Notes: a model not told the origin generated them from the letters alone. DNA of 64,000 nt from Clostridia bacterium (GCA_026418695.1 JAOAAU010000092.1:1-64000), one strand, 5' to 3'; positions 26,243-35,809 are shown, numbered from the stretch's first letter. Made by a program: numbers and translations.

Positions 26243-28894
26243 ATGACGGAGAAAATGAAAAACACTTCAAAGGAAAATAATCAAAACCTTAATAAAGAGG
26301 ATGTAAGACAGTCCATTGACAGCCTTGTCTCAAAAGCACAGATAGCCCTGGCGAAGCTGATGGAACTGGACCAGACAAGAATTGACGAGATCGTGAAGGC
26401 GATGGCCATGGCTGGACTGGAAGATCATATGCGACTTGCAAAAATGGCAGTAGAAGAGACTGGCCGGGGTGTCTATGAAGATAAGATTACAAAGAACATT
26501 TTCGCAACCGAATATATTTATCACAGCATCAAGTATGATAAAACCGTTGGAATTATCAATGAAAATGAAAATGAGGACTACTTTGAAGTGGCAGAACCTG
26601 TTGGGATTATTGCTGCGGTGACTCCGGTTACCAATCCTACTTCAACCACAATGTTCAAAGCACTCATTTCGATAAAAACCAGAAATCCCATTATTTTCGC
26701 CTTCCATCCTTCCGCACAGAATTGCAGTGCAGAGGCTGCAAGAATATTACGTGATGCAGCCGTGAACGCGGGAGCTCCGGAAGACTGTATTCTTTGGGTA
26801 GAGAGACCCTCCATCGAAGCAACGCAGCTGCTGATGAATCACAAGGGAGTAGCTCTGATTCTTGCAACCGGAGGCGCGGGCATGGTAGAAGCTGCATATA
26901 GCACAGGAAAGCCTGCATTGGGAGTCGGACCTGGAAACGTGCCCTGCTATATCGAGAAGACCGCAAATGTAAAAAGAGCTGCTACGGACCTGATGGTATC
27001 CAAAACCTTTGATAACGGTATGATCTGTGCATCCGAACAGGCTGTGATCGTTGATAAGGAAATTTCACAAGAGTTTGAAGCATTTATGAAGGAAAATGCA
27101 TGTTATTTCCTCAATCAGGAGGAAACGGCGAAGCTTGCAAAGCTAGCCATAGACGAAGTAAAGTGCGCATTGAATCCGAATATTGTAGGTCAGTCTGCTT
27201 ATACCATTGCCAAGATGGCGGGATTATCCGTACCGGAAAATACCAAAATTCTTATTGCTCGCCAGGAAGGCGTTGGACCCGAGTATCCCCTGTCCAGGGA
27301 AAAGCTAAGCCCGATTCTGGCATACTATGTGGTTGATTCTGTAGAAGAGGGAATTACTAAGGCTGAACAAATGGTAGAGTTCGGGGGCTTAGGACACTCG
27401 GCGGTCATCCACTCCCAGGATGAAAAAATTATCGAAGAGTTTTCAAGACGACTGAAAGCAGGAAGATTGATCGTAAATTCGCCTTCCACCCATGGCGCTA
27501 TCGGAGACATTTATAATACCAATATGCCTTCTCTTACGCTTGGCTGCGGATCTTTCGGAAAAAATTCCACGACCTCCAATGTTTCTGCCGTGAACCTGAT
27601 CAATAAAAAACGTGTAGCAAGGAGAAGGGTGAACATGCAGTGGTTTAAGATTCCTGAAAAGATATTCTTCGAATTCGGTTCAACACAGTATCTCGAAAAA
27701 ATGCCGGATATAACAAAAGCGTTTATCGTGACCGACCCTTATATGGTGAAACTGGGCTATGTCGATAAGGTTCTTTACTACTTGAGAAAAAGGCAGCAGT
27801 ATGTGCACTGTGAGATCTTCTCCGATGTTGAACCCGATCCTTCTGTAGAAACAGTGATGAGAGGCTGCGAATTGATGAACAGCTTCAAGCCCGATGTGAT
27901 TATCGCCCTCGGCGGCGGCTCAGCAATGGACGCTGCAAAGGGAATGTGGCTGTTCTATGAGCATCCGGAAACCGATTTTAATTCACTCAGATTAAAGTTT
28001 GCAGATATAAGAAAGAGAGTATATAAATTCCCTAAACTCGGGAATAAGGCGAAAATGGTAGCCATTCCGACGACGTCCGGTACAGGCTCTGAAGTGACTT
28101 CCTTCGCTGTTATTACGGATAAACAAAGAAATGTAAAGTACCCGCTGGCGGACTATGAATTGACACCCGATGTTGCGATCATTGACCCTGACTATGTGAT
28201 GTCCGTACCGCCTTCCGTAACTGCAGATACTGGGATGGATGTGCTGACCCACGCTATCGAGGCATATGTATCCATTATGGCTTCCGACTTTACGGACGGT
28301 TTGGCCATCAAAGCAATCCAGCTGGTATTTGAATACTTGCCTAAAGCCTATAAGGACGGGAATGACCGTTTGGCCAGAGAAAAAATGCACAATGCCTCCT
28401 GTATTGCGGGGATGGCCTTCACCAATGCGTTCCTTGGGATCAACCACAGCCTGGCGCATAAGCTGGGTGGAGAATTCCACATTCCCCATGGAAGAGCAAA
28501 TGCAGTACTGCTTCCTCATGTAATTGAATATAATGCTCAAAAACCGACTAAATTTGTAGCATTCCCCAAATACGAAACCTTCATTGCAGACAAGAAATAT
28601 GCAGAGATTGCAAAAGCCCTGGGATTACCAGCGTCTACTACGGATGAAGGGGTTCGAAGCCTGGTAAACGCTGTCCGTGAACTGATGAAGGAACTCAATA
28701 TTCCGATGACCATCGCAGATTGCAAGGTAGATGCCAAAAAGTTTATGGCCAAGGTGCCGGAACTGGCAGATAAAGCATTTGAGGATCAGTGTACTCCGGC
28801 AAATCCGAGAATGCCTTTGGTCAGCGAACTTGAAGCAATCTATGTGAAAGCCTTTCAAGGTTCGGAAACAAAAGCGGCAAATAATAATAGGTAA
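26243..28894 (+). CDS. adhE: bifunctional acetaldehyde-CoA/alcohol dehydrogenase
   Basis: The 883-residue enzyme reduces acetyl-CoA to acetaldehyde and then ethanol with NADH. The N-terminal aldehyde dehydrogenase domain (about 1-440) has [15 protein letters not shown], the [11 protein letters not shown] segment and catalytic Cys in GMICASEQ. The C-terminal iron-dependent alcohol dehydrogenase (about 460-870) has [24 protein letters not shown] and the iron-binding His residues in [19 protein letters not shown]. Length is normal. The ATG at 26243 is preceded by AAGGAGG. A TnpB-like gene begins 12 bases after the stop and is probably on the same transcript. Confidence 0.96.
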   Translation: MTEKMKNTSKENNQNLNKEDVRQSIDSLVSKAQIALAKLMELDQTRIDEIVKAMAMAGLEDHMRLAKMAVEETGRGVYEDKITKNIFATEYIYHSIKYDKTVGIINENENEDYFEVAEPVGIIAAVTPVTNPTSTTMFKALISIKTRNPIIFAFHPSAQNCSAEAARILRDAAVNAGAPEDCILWVERPSIEATQLLMNHKGVALILATGGAGMVEAAYSTGKPALGVGPGNVPCYIEKTANVKRAATDLMVSKTFDNGMICASEQAVIVDKEISQEFEAFMKENACYFLNQEETAKLAKLAIDEVKCALNPNIVGQSAYTIAKMAGLSVPENTKILIARQEGVGPEYPLSREKLSPILAYYVVDSVEEGITKAEQMVEFGGLGHSAVIHSQDEKIIEEFSRRLKAGRLIVNSPSTHGAIGDIYNTNMPSLTLGCGSFGKNSTTSNVSAVNLINKKRVARRRVNMQWFKIPEKIFFEFGSTQYLEKMPDITKAFIVTDPYMVKLGYVDKVLYYLRKRQQYVHCEIFSDVEPDPSVETVMRGCELMNSFKPDVIIALGGGSAMDAAKGMWLFYEHPETDFNSLRLKFADIRKRVYKFPKLGNKAKMVAIPTTSGTGSEVTSFAVITDKQRNVKYPLADYELTPDVAIIDPDYVMSVPPSVTADTGMDVLTHAIEAYVSIMASDFTDGLAIKAIQLVFEYLPKAYKDGNDRLAREKMHNASCIAGMAFTNAFLGINHSLAHKLGGEFHIPHGRANAVLLPHVIEYNAQKPTKFVAFPKYETFIADKKYAEIAKALGLPASTTDEGVRSLVNAVRELMKELNIPMTIADCKVDAKKFMAKVPELADKAFEDQCTPANPRMPLVSELEAIYVKAFQGSETKAANNNR

Positions 28895-28906
28895 GGGGAG
28901 TCTGGG

Positions 28907-30454
28907 ATGGGTTTACGGACCATTGTTCTAAAACTCCATAAGCCAAGCGCCGGAAAGGAAAAGATCCTTGACAGGGCAATGCTGAACTATAACCTGGCCT
29001 TTGATTACCTGCTGAAAGAGGCTTCGGGAAGTATTGGGGAGATTCTCCCCGACACTCCGGGAAACCGTACGAAATACAATGCCATGACTTTATCCAAATG
29101 GGTCCGCGGAGACTTGAATGAAAGACTGAATCAATACTCGGTGCAGCCTTTCAAGGATTCCTTAAAGCTGGATATTGGAATGACCCTGGCAAGCTATCTC
29201 AAGCTTAAGGAAATTAAGCCTGAGATCGGTTTTCCCGGAGGCAGCGGGCTGCTGGAAATGGAAGCTATACCGGGCAATACGGACTTACACGCTGTCTTGA
29301 ATCGGTTTGAGAAGCTAAGGCCCATATATTTTTGCAGGTATGATCTAAAAAGAAGTTATTGCCTGCTGTATGACCCAGAGAAAAAAAGATATTATGCCAA
29401 ACTGTACCTGATGAATGGCAGCACTGCCAGATCTGTATCCGGGCACCAAAGGGAAAGCGGACCCTTGACTTATGTCCACAAAGACAAGGGCATGCTGGAA
29501 AAGCGAAGAAAAAAGGAAGCGTTCATCCTTGTGCCCCTTTCCTTCGGGAAAAGCCAGGAAAAGGTTCTAACGGAGGCATTGGAGCGGCCTGAAAGCCTGA
29601 GAACAGCAAAGCTCATCCGAAAGAATGGGGAATACTATCTGGCTGTAAGCGTGGATATAGGGGAAGCAGAGAGCATCATCACAGATACTTTTATTGGGGT
29701 TTCAAGGGGACTGAAGCATCCCCTGAATTATTCGGTGGTCAATGGTGCCGGTGAAGTAATGGATTCAGGCGCGATCAACCTAAACAACCATATGGATCCT
29801 CCTTCGAGGATACCGCTGAATGCGCTGCATGAAACTGCCAATGAGATCGTACGAATTGCTTTTGAAAAAAAGGCTCAGGTGATCATGCAGAATCTGGCGG
29901 AGAAGGGCGATCGGATTAGCTGGATGGACCAGGATCAAATCAATCATCAGCCGGTTTTTAAATGCCATGATTATAATCGGCTGGCCGACCTGTTGGAATA
30001 CAAACTGCCTGGAAAGGGGCTGCCGCCACCGGTGAGAGTCAGTTCGGTGGATGTCTTTTATACCTGTCCCAGGTGCGGCTTGAATTCCAGGAAGAACAGA
30101 TTTACCAGGGACATTTTCATTTGCACGCTATGTGGTATGTCCATGGAGGTCGAGAATCTCGGAAGCATGAATATTGCCAGAAAGCTGATCAGCTATAATT
30201 CTTCATCAATCAGGATTAAGGTTGCGAAAACACCCGAGGGAGTTCAATTTACCAATGGTATCCTGGGTCTGGAGCTTTTTAGTCCATATACTGAAAACCA
30301 GTTGGAGAAGCTGAAAAACGAGATTAAACGAATTGTTGAGAATGTTGAAAATACAGTGAATAATTCACGAGGAAAAGAACTGGCAAGAAAAATCAGTATT
30401 GTAAAAAAACTCAGCAGTTCAGAAAACTTTATGGACTTGATTGAATATATTTAA
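28907..30454 (+). CDS. TnpB-family protein with all RuvC catalytic residues replaced (TldR-like candidate)
   Basis: The 515-residue protein has the N-terminal TnpB start (GLRTIVLKLHKPSAGKEKIL), a RuvC fold and a complete zinc ribbon (CPRC at 387-390, CTLC at 406-409). The RuvC Asp (GVDxG in active TnpB) is Ser 266 in GVSRG, the Glu of VMEDL is Gln 328 in VIMQNL, and the Asp of DRDxNAA is Glu 416 in EVENLGS. So it should not cut DNA, yet the frame is intact and has a good ribosome binding site, which argues against simple decay. An extra 85-residue helical tail follows. Nuclease-dead TnpB proteins (TldR) act as RNA-guided repressors. No transposon ends or TnpA were seen. Confidence 0.88.
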   Translation: MGLRTIVLKLHKPSAGKEKILDRAMLNYNLAFDYLLKEASGSIGEILPDTPGNRTKYNAMTLSKWVRGDLNERLNQYSVQPFKDSLKLDIGMTLASYLKLKEIKPEIGFPGGSGLLEMEAIPGNTDLHAVLNRFEKLRPIYFCRYDLKRSYCLLYDPEKKRYYAKLYLMNGSTARSVSGHQRESGPLTYVHKDKGMLEKRRKKEAFILVPLSFGKSQEKVLTEALERPESLRTAKLIRKNGEYYLAVSVDIGEAESIITDTFIGVSRGLKHPLNYSVVNGAGEVMDSGAINLNNHMDPPSRIPLNALHETANEIVRIAFEKKAQVIMQNLAEKGDRISWMDQDQINHQPVFKCHDYNRLADLLEYKLPGKGLPPPVRVSSVDVFYTCPRCGLNSRKNRFTRDIFICTLCGMSMEVENLGSMNIARKLISYNSSSIRIKVAKTPEGVQFTNGILGLELFSPYTENQLEKLKNEIKRIVENVENTVNNSRGKELARKISIVKKLSSSENFMDLIEYI

Positions 30455-30555
30455 ATGGAATCAAAATTTGGTGCTTTTGCTGCCGCACCTTTTGGCTTAC
30501 AGAGTAGGCGCGCTTATACACCGGTATAAGCGTAAAAGCGCAGCTATCCAGAAAG
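30455..30555 (+). ncRNA. candidate structured RNA (possible guide RNA) behind the TnpB-like gene
   Basis: Directly after the stop codon lie two hairpins: GGTGC/GCACC (30470-30489), extended by CAAAA/TTTTG across a three-base bulge, and a perfect 9-bp stem CGCTTATAC-ACCG-GTATAAGCG (30511-30532). TnpB guide RNAs are made from the 3' end of tnpB and the DNA behind it, so this is where one would be. The guide part could not be recognised, and no known scaffold matched by eye. This is inference. Confidence 0.4.
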
Positions 30556-30612
30556 GAAGAGGGGGAGAATTAAGAACTTTAGAATTCTAAAGTTCAGATT
30601 CTCCCCCTCTTC
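30556..30612. terminator. very strong bidirectional hairpin between convergent genes
   Basis: A 15-bp perfect outer stem (GAAGAGGGGGAGAAT with ATTCTCCCCCTCTTC) encloses a 22-base perfect palindrome (GAACTTTAGAA with TTCTAAAGTTC), with a 3 by 2 internal loop between them. It separates the TnpB-like gene (+) from ecsC (-), so it most likely terminates both, although the T-run (TCTATTTG) is weak on the plus side. A cruciform-forming site or part of a mobile element is also possible. Confidence 0.65.
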
Positions 30613-30657
30613 TATTTGTAAAATCAATATGAGTCATCGATGCTTGTGAAAAATGCT

Positions 30658-31380
30658 TTACTTTTGTGGGAGAAGTCTCAATCGATAAGCGTTTTTTGAG
30701 GTTTCTCCAAGCTTATCCATTAACTGATAGTTTGCATAAGCTCCGACAACTGCGCCGATGATCGGGACCAGCTGGAGCATTTTTGCTATATCAATGTAGT
30801 CCCTGTATTCCTGCTGGAAGGTCCTCCAATCGAAGGAACTCATATCATCCGGCAGCCTGGAAGCATAATTGTGCCAGTCCAGCATTTGAAAATAAACCTC
30901 TCGCCGCCGCTGCTGACTTGAAAATGCCAGCTGAAAGATATATAGGATATAAAGTCTTTCTTTATAATTTCCCACATCAAATCCATAGATGGAGGCAGCG
31001 TCAAAAAGAAACTTGAGTTTAAGGCTCAACAGAATCGGAAAATCCGCCATTCCGAGAAAAATACCTCCCGATCCTGTCCAGGCGCCGCTGGCGGCTGCGG
31101 TTTTTTTATAAAAACTTATTTTATCTTTCAAGAGATTTTCACGGTCTCTTAGTGTTGCATAGAGCAGGGGTTCCTTCGTGACCAGTTCGGAACCGAACAG
31201 TACTGCTTTCACCATGTTCTTGATGGCTTCGGTAACGACCTTATGGGCTGTTTCGGGAATGAGTTTGTTTATTTTGACCTGCATCCCTTTAGTAAAAGTA
31301 CTTGCCAGGGAAGGAGCCTTCTCCATCTCTTTTTGCCATATTTTCATCTGCTGCAAGGCTTTCTCTTCGTAGTAATCCAT
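30658..31380 (-). CDS. EcsC family protein
   Basis: The 240-residue protein fits the EcsC family by length and by its layout: a helical start (MDYYEEKALQQMKIWQKEME), a Gly/Ala-rich hydrophobic centre (GSGGIFLGMADFPILLSLKL) and a second hydrophobic hairpin near the end (LVPIIGAVVGAYANYQLM). EcsC-type proteins are membrane-associated and named after the Bacillus ecs operon; their biochemical role is not established. GAGGGA precedes the ATG. It stands alone between a strong hairpin and an inverted-repeat element. Confidence 0.8.
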   Translation of the reverse strand: MDYYEEKALQQMKIWQKEMEKAPSLASTFTKGMQVKINKLIPETAHKVVTEAIKNMVKAVLFGSELVTKEPLLYATLRDRENLLKDKISFYKKTAAASGAWTGSGGIFLGMADFPILLSLKLKFLFDAASIYGFDVGNYKERLYILYIFQLAFSSQQRRREVYFQMLDWHNYASRLPDDMSSFDWRTFQQEYRDYIDIAKMLQLVPIIGAVVGAYANYQLMDKLGETSKNAYRLRLLPQK

Positions 31381-31423
31381 GGGTATCCCTCAAACTCGTA
31401 ATATTTTTCAGGTTTTGACATAT

Positions 31424-31545
31424 ATAACGAACTGTAAAGATAAATCTAAATTCATAAAGAGCCAGGCCATATGTTTTTTAGTCTAAATTGCGAGTTTTAA
31501 ACTCGATTACACCCAACAGGTTATATCAAGTTTACAGTTCGTTAT
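31424..31545. repeat. 122-bp inverted-repeat element with 15-bp perfect ends
   Basis: ATAACGAACTGTAAA at 31424-31438 is perfectly complemented by TTTACAGTTCGTTAT at 31531-31545. Inside is a small perfect hairpin (CGAGTTT with AAACTCG, about 31490). It is gene-free and lies in the ecsC/nox intergenic region. A miniature transposable element or remnant is likely. No target duplication is certain. Confidence 0.6.
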
Positions 31546-31674
31546 CCCTAGTATACGATAGAACGCTCATTTTGTATGAGTATGAATAAATGATTATTTT
31601 TTAATCTTCTGTTTTTGTTTTGATTCCAAAGGGAATATATTAATAAACATTTGTACAGCGTTGTATGCCAATAA

Positions 31675-31692
31675 TTGTTTAGAATTTAACAA
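31675..31692. promoter_or_regulatory. Rex-like operator before the NADH oxidase gene
   Basis: TTGTTTAGAATTTAACAA has one mismatch to TTGTTAANNNNTTAACAA. It lies about 110 bases before the nox start codon. NADH oxidases are known Rex targets. Confidence 0.7.
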
Positions 31693-31803
31693 TGATATAA
31701 AGGCTTTTATTGGATTTTTAACGATGGCAGGGACGTTGAAACGGATAACAAAATCTTTTATAGAAATATGAATTTTAGAAACATAGAAAGGAATGATGAA
31801 GAA

Positions 31804-33129
31804 ATGAAGATGATCGTGATCGGATGTACCCATGCAGGAACTGCTGCTGTTTTAAACATTAAGAAGCTTCATCCCGATGCCGAAATTACCGTATATGAAC
31901 GTAATGACAATATATCCTTCCTGTCCTGCGGTATTGCTTTATACGTAGGGGGGATCGTCCAGGATCCCAGCGGATTGTTCTACTGCTCCCCGGAAAAGCT
32001 AGCTGAGATGGGCGTCGTAACGAAAATGAGGCATGATGTCTTGGATGTGGACTTGGACGGTAAAATAATTAAAGTCTGCAATCTTGAAACCAAGGAAACC
32101 TTCGAAGATTCCTTTGATAAGCTGATTATCACAACGGGCTCGTGGCCCATCATGCCGAAAATCAAGGGGATTGATCTAGAGAATATTTTGATTTCAAAGA
32201 ATTACAGTCATTCCAATACCATCATCGAAAAGGCGAAAACGGCTCAGAAAATCACAGTAGTAGGTGCAGGGTATATCGGTATTGAGCTTGTTGAAGCCTT
32301 CAACGCACAGGGGAAAACCGTATCATTGATTGATAGCCAGGACAGGATACTAAGCAAGTATCTGGACCGTGAGTTTACAGAAATTGCAGAAAAAGCGCTT
32401 TTGGAAAAATCCATCGAACTTCACCTGAATGAGACCATCGAAGGATTTGAGGGGAATAACGGAAAAGTCACCAGAGTTCTTACCAACAAAGGACAATATG
32501 AGACGGACCTGGTGATTCTGTGTATTGGTTTCAGGCCCAATACGGAATTATTCAGGGGGAAGGTGGAGATGCTTCCGAATGGGGCAATCATTGTGGATGA
32601 GTACATGCGAACCAGCAAGCAGGATGTCTTTGCAGCGGGAGACAGCTGTGCAGTTGTTTATAACCCTACCGGAAGGCATGAGTATATTCCTTTGGCAACC
32701 AACGCGGTCCGTATGGGGACTCTGATTGCCAGAAACATAGAGAAACCGACGACGAAGTACCTGGGGACCCAGGGAACTTCGGGAATTAAAATCTTTGATT
32801 ACAATATTGCTGCCACCGGTTTAACGGAAGAAACCGCGAAAATGATGGATATGGATGTGCAGTCTTCCATGCTGGTTGATAATTACCGCCCTGAGTTTAT
32901 GCCGGAATATGAGTCTCTGCAGCTGAAAGTCGTATTCGAGAGCAAGTCAGGAAGGATTGTGGGAGGCCAAATCCTGTCGAAAGCGGATTTGACCCAATCT
33001 ATGAACACCCTGTCCGTTTGCATTCAAAATAGAATGACCATCGATGAACTGGCTTTTGTAGATTTCTTTTTCCAGCCGCACTTCAACAAACCGTGGAATT
33101 TTCTTAATTCGGTTGCACTAAAAGCATAG
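31804..33129 (+). CDS. nox: NADH oxidase/CoA-disulfide reductase family flavoprotein
   Basis: The 441-residue FAD enzyme has an N-terminal dinucleotide fold (MIVIGCTHAGTAAVLNIKKL), the redox Cys 42 in NISFLSCGIALYVGG typical of H2O-forming NADH oxidases, an NADH-binding motif (TVVGAGYIGIELVEAF) and a second FAD motif with the conserved Asp (DVFAAGDSCAV). It probably oxidises NADH with O2 to water, or reduces CoA disulfide; the families overlap. The ATG at 31804 is preferred; an upstream in-frame ATG would add 12 residues unlike the family. It is preceded by a Rex-like site, and a hairpin terminator follows. Confidence 0.88.
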   Translation: MKMIVIGCTHAGTAAVLNIKKLHPDAEITVYERNDNISFLSCGIALYVGGIVQDPSGLFYCSPEKLAEMGVVTKMRHDVLDVDLDGKIIKVCNLETKETFEDSFDKLIITTGSWPIMPKIKGIDLENILISKNYSHSNTIIEKAKTAQKITVVGAGYIGIELVEAFNAQGKTVSLIDSQDRILSKYLDREFTEIAEKALLEKSIELHLNETIEGFEGNNGKVTRVLTNKGQYETDLVILCIGFRPNTELFRGKVEMLPNGAIIVDEYMRTSKQDVFAAGDSCAVVYNPTGRHEYIPLATNAVRMGTLIARNIEKPTTKYLGTQGTSGIKIFDYNIAATGLTEETAKMMDMDVQSSMLVDNYRPEFMPEYESLQLKVVFESKSGRIVGGQILSKADLTQSMNTLSVCIQNRMTIDELAFVDFFFQPHFNKPWNFLNSVALKA

Positions 33130-33138
33130 AGCCTTTCT

Positions 33139-33178
33139 GTGAAAATACCCCTGGCCAATTTCGGCAGGGGTATTTTCA
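33139..33178. terminator. bidirectional terminator between nox and sspH
   Basis: GAAAATACCCCTG and CAGGGGTATTTTC form a perfect 13-bp stem with an 11-base loop, with T-runs on both sides. It serves nox (+) and the spore protein gene (-). Confidence 0.85.
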
Positions 33179-33222
33179 TTATATCCGGAGGAAGAAAAAT
33201 AAAACAAAATGAAAAAACTAAC

Positions 33223-33408
33223 TTAATGGCCTTTGTAATCCGGGCGTATGAGGTCTCTGACAAGGACCTCTCTTTCGTCACCGGTTTTCAAATCTCTGAT
33301 TCTGGCAATATCACCGTTTACACTTTGGATCCATACTGGCGAATCCTGATACAGAACTTCGATTTCATTGCGGGATTCAATAATGCTTAATGCACTTTCA
33401 GTATCCAA
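33223..33408 (-). CDS. sspH: H-type small acid-soluble spore protein
   Basis: The 61-residue protein matches SspH in length and plan: the start MDTESALSIIESRNEIEVLY, then VWIQSVNGDIARIR, and an acidic/hydrophobic end. H-type SASPs are made in the forespore; unlike alpha/beta-type SASPs their function is not well known. The start is a TTG eight bases after AAGGAG. It indicates that the organism forms spores. Confidence 0.82.
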   Translation of the reverse strand: MDTESALSIIESRNEIEVLYQDSPVWIQSVNGDIARIRDLKTGDEREVLVRDLIRPDYKGH

Positions 33409-33628
33409 AAAATCATCTCCTTAATTCGACTTTAACATTATTGTTACACGGAAAAGACAATTTATTTTAAAAGAATTAGAAAATTTACATAATTATACTG
33501 TTTTGCCTGCGCAACTGTGCAAATAGTACCTGAATTGAATAGGTTCTTTAAGTTAACAATAAAAAATAAGACACCATGGAGTTCAAAAAAATAGGAATGA
33601 AATGATTGAAGAAGGTGATGAGATTTTT

Positions 33629-34618
33629 ATGCAAAAGGAATTAAAAAGGGTAGGGACCCATAATGGGAGATTTCATGCGGACGAAACCATGGCAACAGCA
33701 ATCCTTCAGGAGATATTTGATATAGAGCTTGTAAGAACCCGGGACATGGAAGTTCTTAAGACCCTTGATTTGATATATGATGTGGGAGATGGAGAATTTG
33801 ACCATCACCAGGTAGACAAGGAATACCGCGAGACCGGAGTGCCTTACGCGGCTTGCGGACTGATCTGGAGGAAGTTCGGCAGGGATGTGATCCGCTTCAG
33901 GGAACCTTCTTTGGAAGAGGATGCTGTAGAATATATTTTTCAACACATTGATGCAATGCTGATGGAAGGTATAGATGCTTCCGATAATGGCATGAGAACC
34001 GGTTCCGTTGTTGTACCGCTCATGAATATTCCGTCCATCATCGCAGAATTCAATCCCCCCTGGGATTCTGAAAAGCTGGAGGATGAGGCTTTTATGGATG
34101 CAGTGAAGGTTGCATCGGCATTGCTGAATAATATGCTGAATCAACAGCTCTCCATTATTAAAGCCAGGAAATACGTGTTTGATGCGTATAAAAACAGACC
34201 CAGACCCGAACTGCTGGTGCTGGAAAGATCATATCCCTGGACACAGGCTCTGAGTGAAATTGACGTGGAAAATGAAGTTCTGTTTGTGATTTATCCCAGA
34301 GACAATCAATACCTGATTCAGACCATAAGAAGAAATGACGGAATGCGGGGAGATCGAAAAAAGTTACCTGAGGCCTGGGCAGGTAAACGGGATGAGGAAT
34401 TAGGCAATGTGATCGGTATCGATGATGCAATATTTTGTCACTCAGCAAGGTTTATAGCAGGCGCCGGTTCCATGGAAAGTATCATGAAAATGGCGGATAT
34501 AGCGATTGCCGAGCCGGAGGAGGTCATTGAAGAAGTACGGGAGGCGGCTCCGGTTCAGGGTTTTGTCTCTGCATTAAAAGAGTTTTTATTAAAAAAGAGT
34601 ATTTCAATAAAACGGTAA
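33629..34618 (+). CDS. MYG1-family (UPF0160) metal-dependent hydrolase-like protein
   Basis: The protein of about 330 residues has the MYG1 signatures: GTHNGRFHADETMATAIL at the start, YDVGDGEFDHHQ (DHH-type metal site) near 50, and a C-terminal HSARFIAGAGSMES segment. MYG1 proteins belong to the DHH phosphoesterase-like group; the eukaryotic relative is a 3'-5' RNA exonuclease. The bacterial function is not established. Translation may instead begin at the ATG at 33602 (nine residues longer); AAGGTGATGAG lies before the chosen ATG. A terminator follows. Confidence 0.82.
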   Translation: MQKELKRVGTHNGRFHADETMATAILQEIFDIELVRTRDMEVLKTLDLIYDVGDGEFDHHQVDKEYRETGVPYAACGLIWRKFGRDVIRFREPSLEEDAVEYIFQHIDAMLMEGIDASDNGMRTGSVVVPLMNIPSIIAEFNPPWDSEKLEDEAFMDAVKVASALLNNMLNQQLSIIKARKYVFDAYKNRPRPELLVLERSYPWTQALSEIDVENEVLFVIYPRDNQYLIQTIRRNDGMRGDRKKLPEAWAGKRDEELGNVIGIDDAIFCHSARFIAGAGSMESIMKMADIAIAEPEEVIEEVREAAPVQGFVSALKEFLLKKSISIKR

Positions 34619-34628
34619 TCCAATAAAA

Positions 34629-34675
34629 AAGCAACTGTCTGCCGGAAATTGAATATTCCGACGGACGGTTGCTTA
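34629..34675 (+). terminator. terminator after the MYG1-like gene
   Basis: AAGCAACTGTCTGCCGGAA pairs with TTCCGACGGACGGTTGCTT around the loop TTGAATA, with a few mismatches. The hairpin starts 11 bases after the stop codon. Confidence 0.7.
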
Positions 34676-34807
34676 TAAAGCTTTAATCTGTAACGGTTAA
34701 ATTTCATTTTCTCGTGAGTCTTCTTATGATATACTTTTCTTAGAAATCACTGAACGATACAAATTGAACATGTCCAAAACTGAGAAAATTTACTTACAGG
34801 TGAGATC

Positions 34808-35809
34808 ATGAATCATGTTGTTTTACTGCTGTACCTTTTATGCTTTACGGCAGGAATAATTGCAATCACCATGATGGGAACAAACTATTTAAAAAGCAGG
34901 GTAGAAATCATAAAAAACGCCCTTCTGGCGGACATTTTTTTTGCATGCATTTTATTAATTGATTCAATAAATTATTACGGTGAACTGTTGGGAAGAGATT
35001 TCCCCGCATGGTTTTACGGAGTTCTGGTATACGGATTGTTTGGCCTTGTGGCAGTGAAGACCTATTACTTAATGATGATAGCCTGCAACCTGGCAGGGAA
35101 GCTGTTTACCAAAAGACACAAAATCATATTTCGGAGTTTGGTGGTAGTGATCTATGGCGCTCTTATCGGAGTTCACTTATTGTATCAATATGGAATGCTG
35201 GAGCCGGAGATTACCTTAAGTATTGGCTTTTCTATATCCAACGTTGCCGCAGTTTTTGGAAGCTTATTCTGTGTTATGCGAGTATTCTTAGCGAATAAAA
35301 ATAGAATTTCCGAACTAAAGCCCATTGTTCGTATCTGCATGGCAATATTAGTGATTATTGAACCGATTGCCCTTTTGTTTAACTTTTTAGGTTATATGAT
35401 ATCCTTTCAATATCCAATTGCATTTTCACCGATACTGTATTTGCTGATGAACGGTGTCGGAATTGTTTATATACTCAAGGACTTCTTTTCAGAAAAACAG
35501 GGATTGCCCGAAAAAGAGGTTGAGAAAGCGGAACCCTTTGATTATGATATGCTGGCACAAAGATTCGATATCAGCCAGCGGGAAATGGAAATCCTCAAGT
35601 TGGTTTTGGATGGATACAACAATCAGGAAGTAGGGGAGGAGCTTCACATATCCCCTAATACCGTCCGGAATCACATTTACAGCATCTATAAAAAGGCCGG
35701 TGTGAAAAACAGGCTTGAACTTGCAAGCATCATTTCCCAGAATAGCAAAAAAAATAAGCTGATATCAAATAAACGTATCAGTGAGAAGACTTCCAGTCAC
35801 TCCGGGTGA
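34808..35809 (+). CDS. membrane-bound LuxR-family transcriptional regulator
   Basis: The 333-residue protein has about seven hydrophobic helices in residues 1-235 (first helix VVLLLYLLCFTAGIIAITMM) and a C-terminal LuxR helix-turn-helix at about 255-315 (ISQREMEILKLVLDGYNNQE, then HISPNTVRNHIYSIYKKAGV). A membrane sensor joined directly to a DNA-binding domain suggests one-component signalling; the ligand is unknown. AGGTGAGATC precedes the ATG. Its last 32 bases overlap the convergent acetyltransferase gene. Confidence 0.85.
   Translation: MNHVVLLLYLLCFTAGIIAITMMGTNYLKSRVEIIKNALLADIFFACILLIDSINYYGELLGRDFPAWFYGVLVYGLFGLVAVKTYYLMMIACNLAGKLFTKRHKIIFRSLVVVIYGALIGVHLLYQYGMLEPEITLSIGFSISNVAAVFGSLFCVMRVFLANKNRISELKPIVRICMAILVIIEPIALLFNFLGYMISFQYPIAFSPILYLLMNGVGIVYILKDFFSEKQGLPEKEVEKAEPFDYDMLAQRFDISQREMEILKLVLDGYNNQEVGEELHISPNTVRNHIYSIYKKAGVKNRLELASIISQNSKKNKLISNKRISEKTSSHSG

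Noticed and set aside
28895-30657. A complete IS200/IS605-type insertion
   Set aside because: No TnpA gene, no typical left or right end and no target site were seen; the gene sits in an operon-like place behind adhE.
33539-33556. Rex-like site before the MYG1-like gene
   Set aside because: Only the right half TTAACAA fits; the left half does not.
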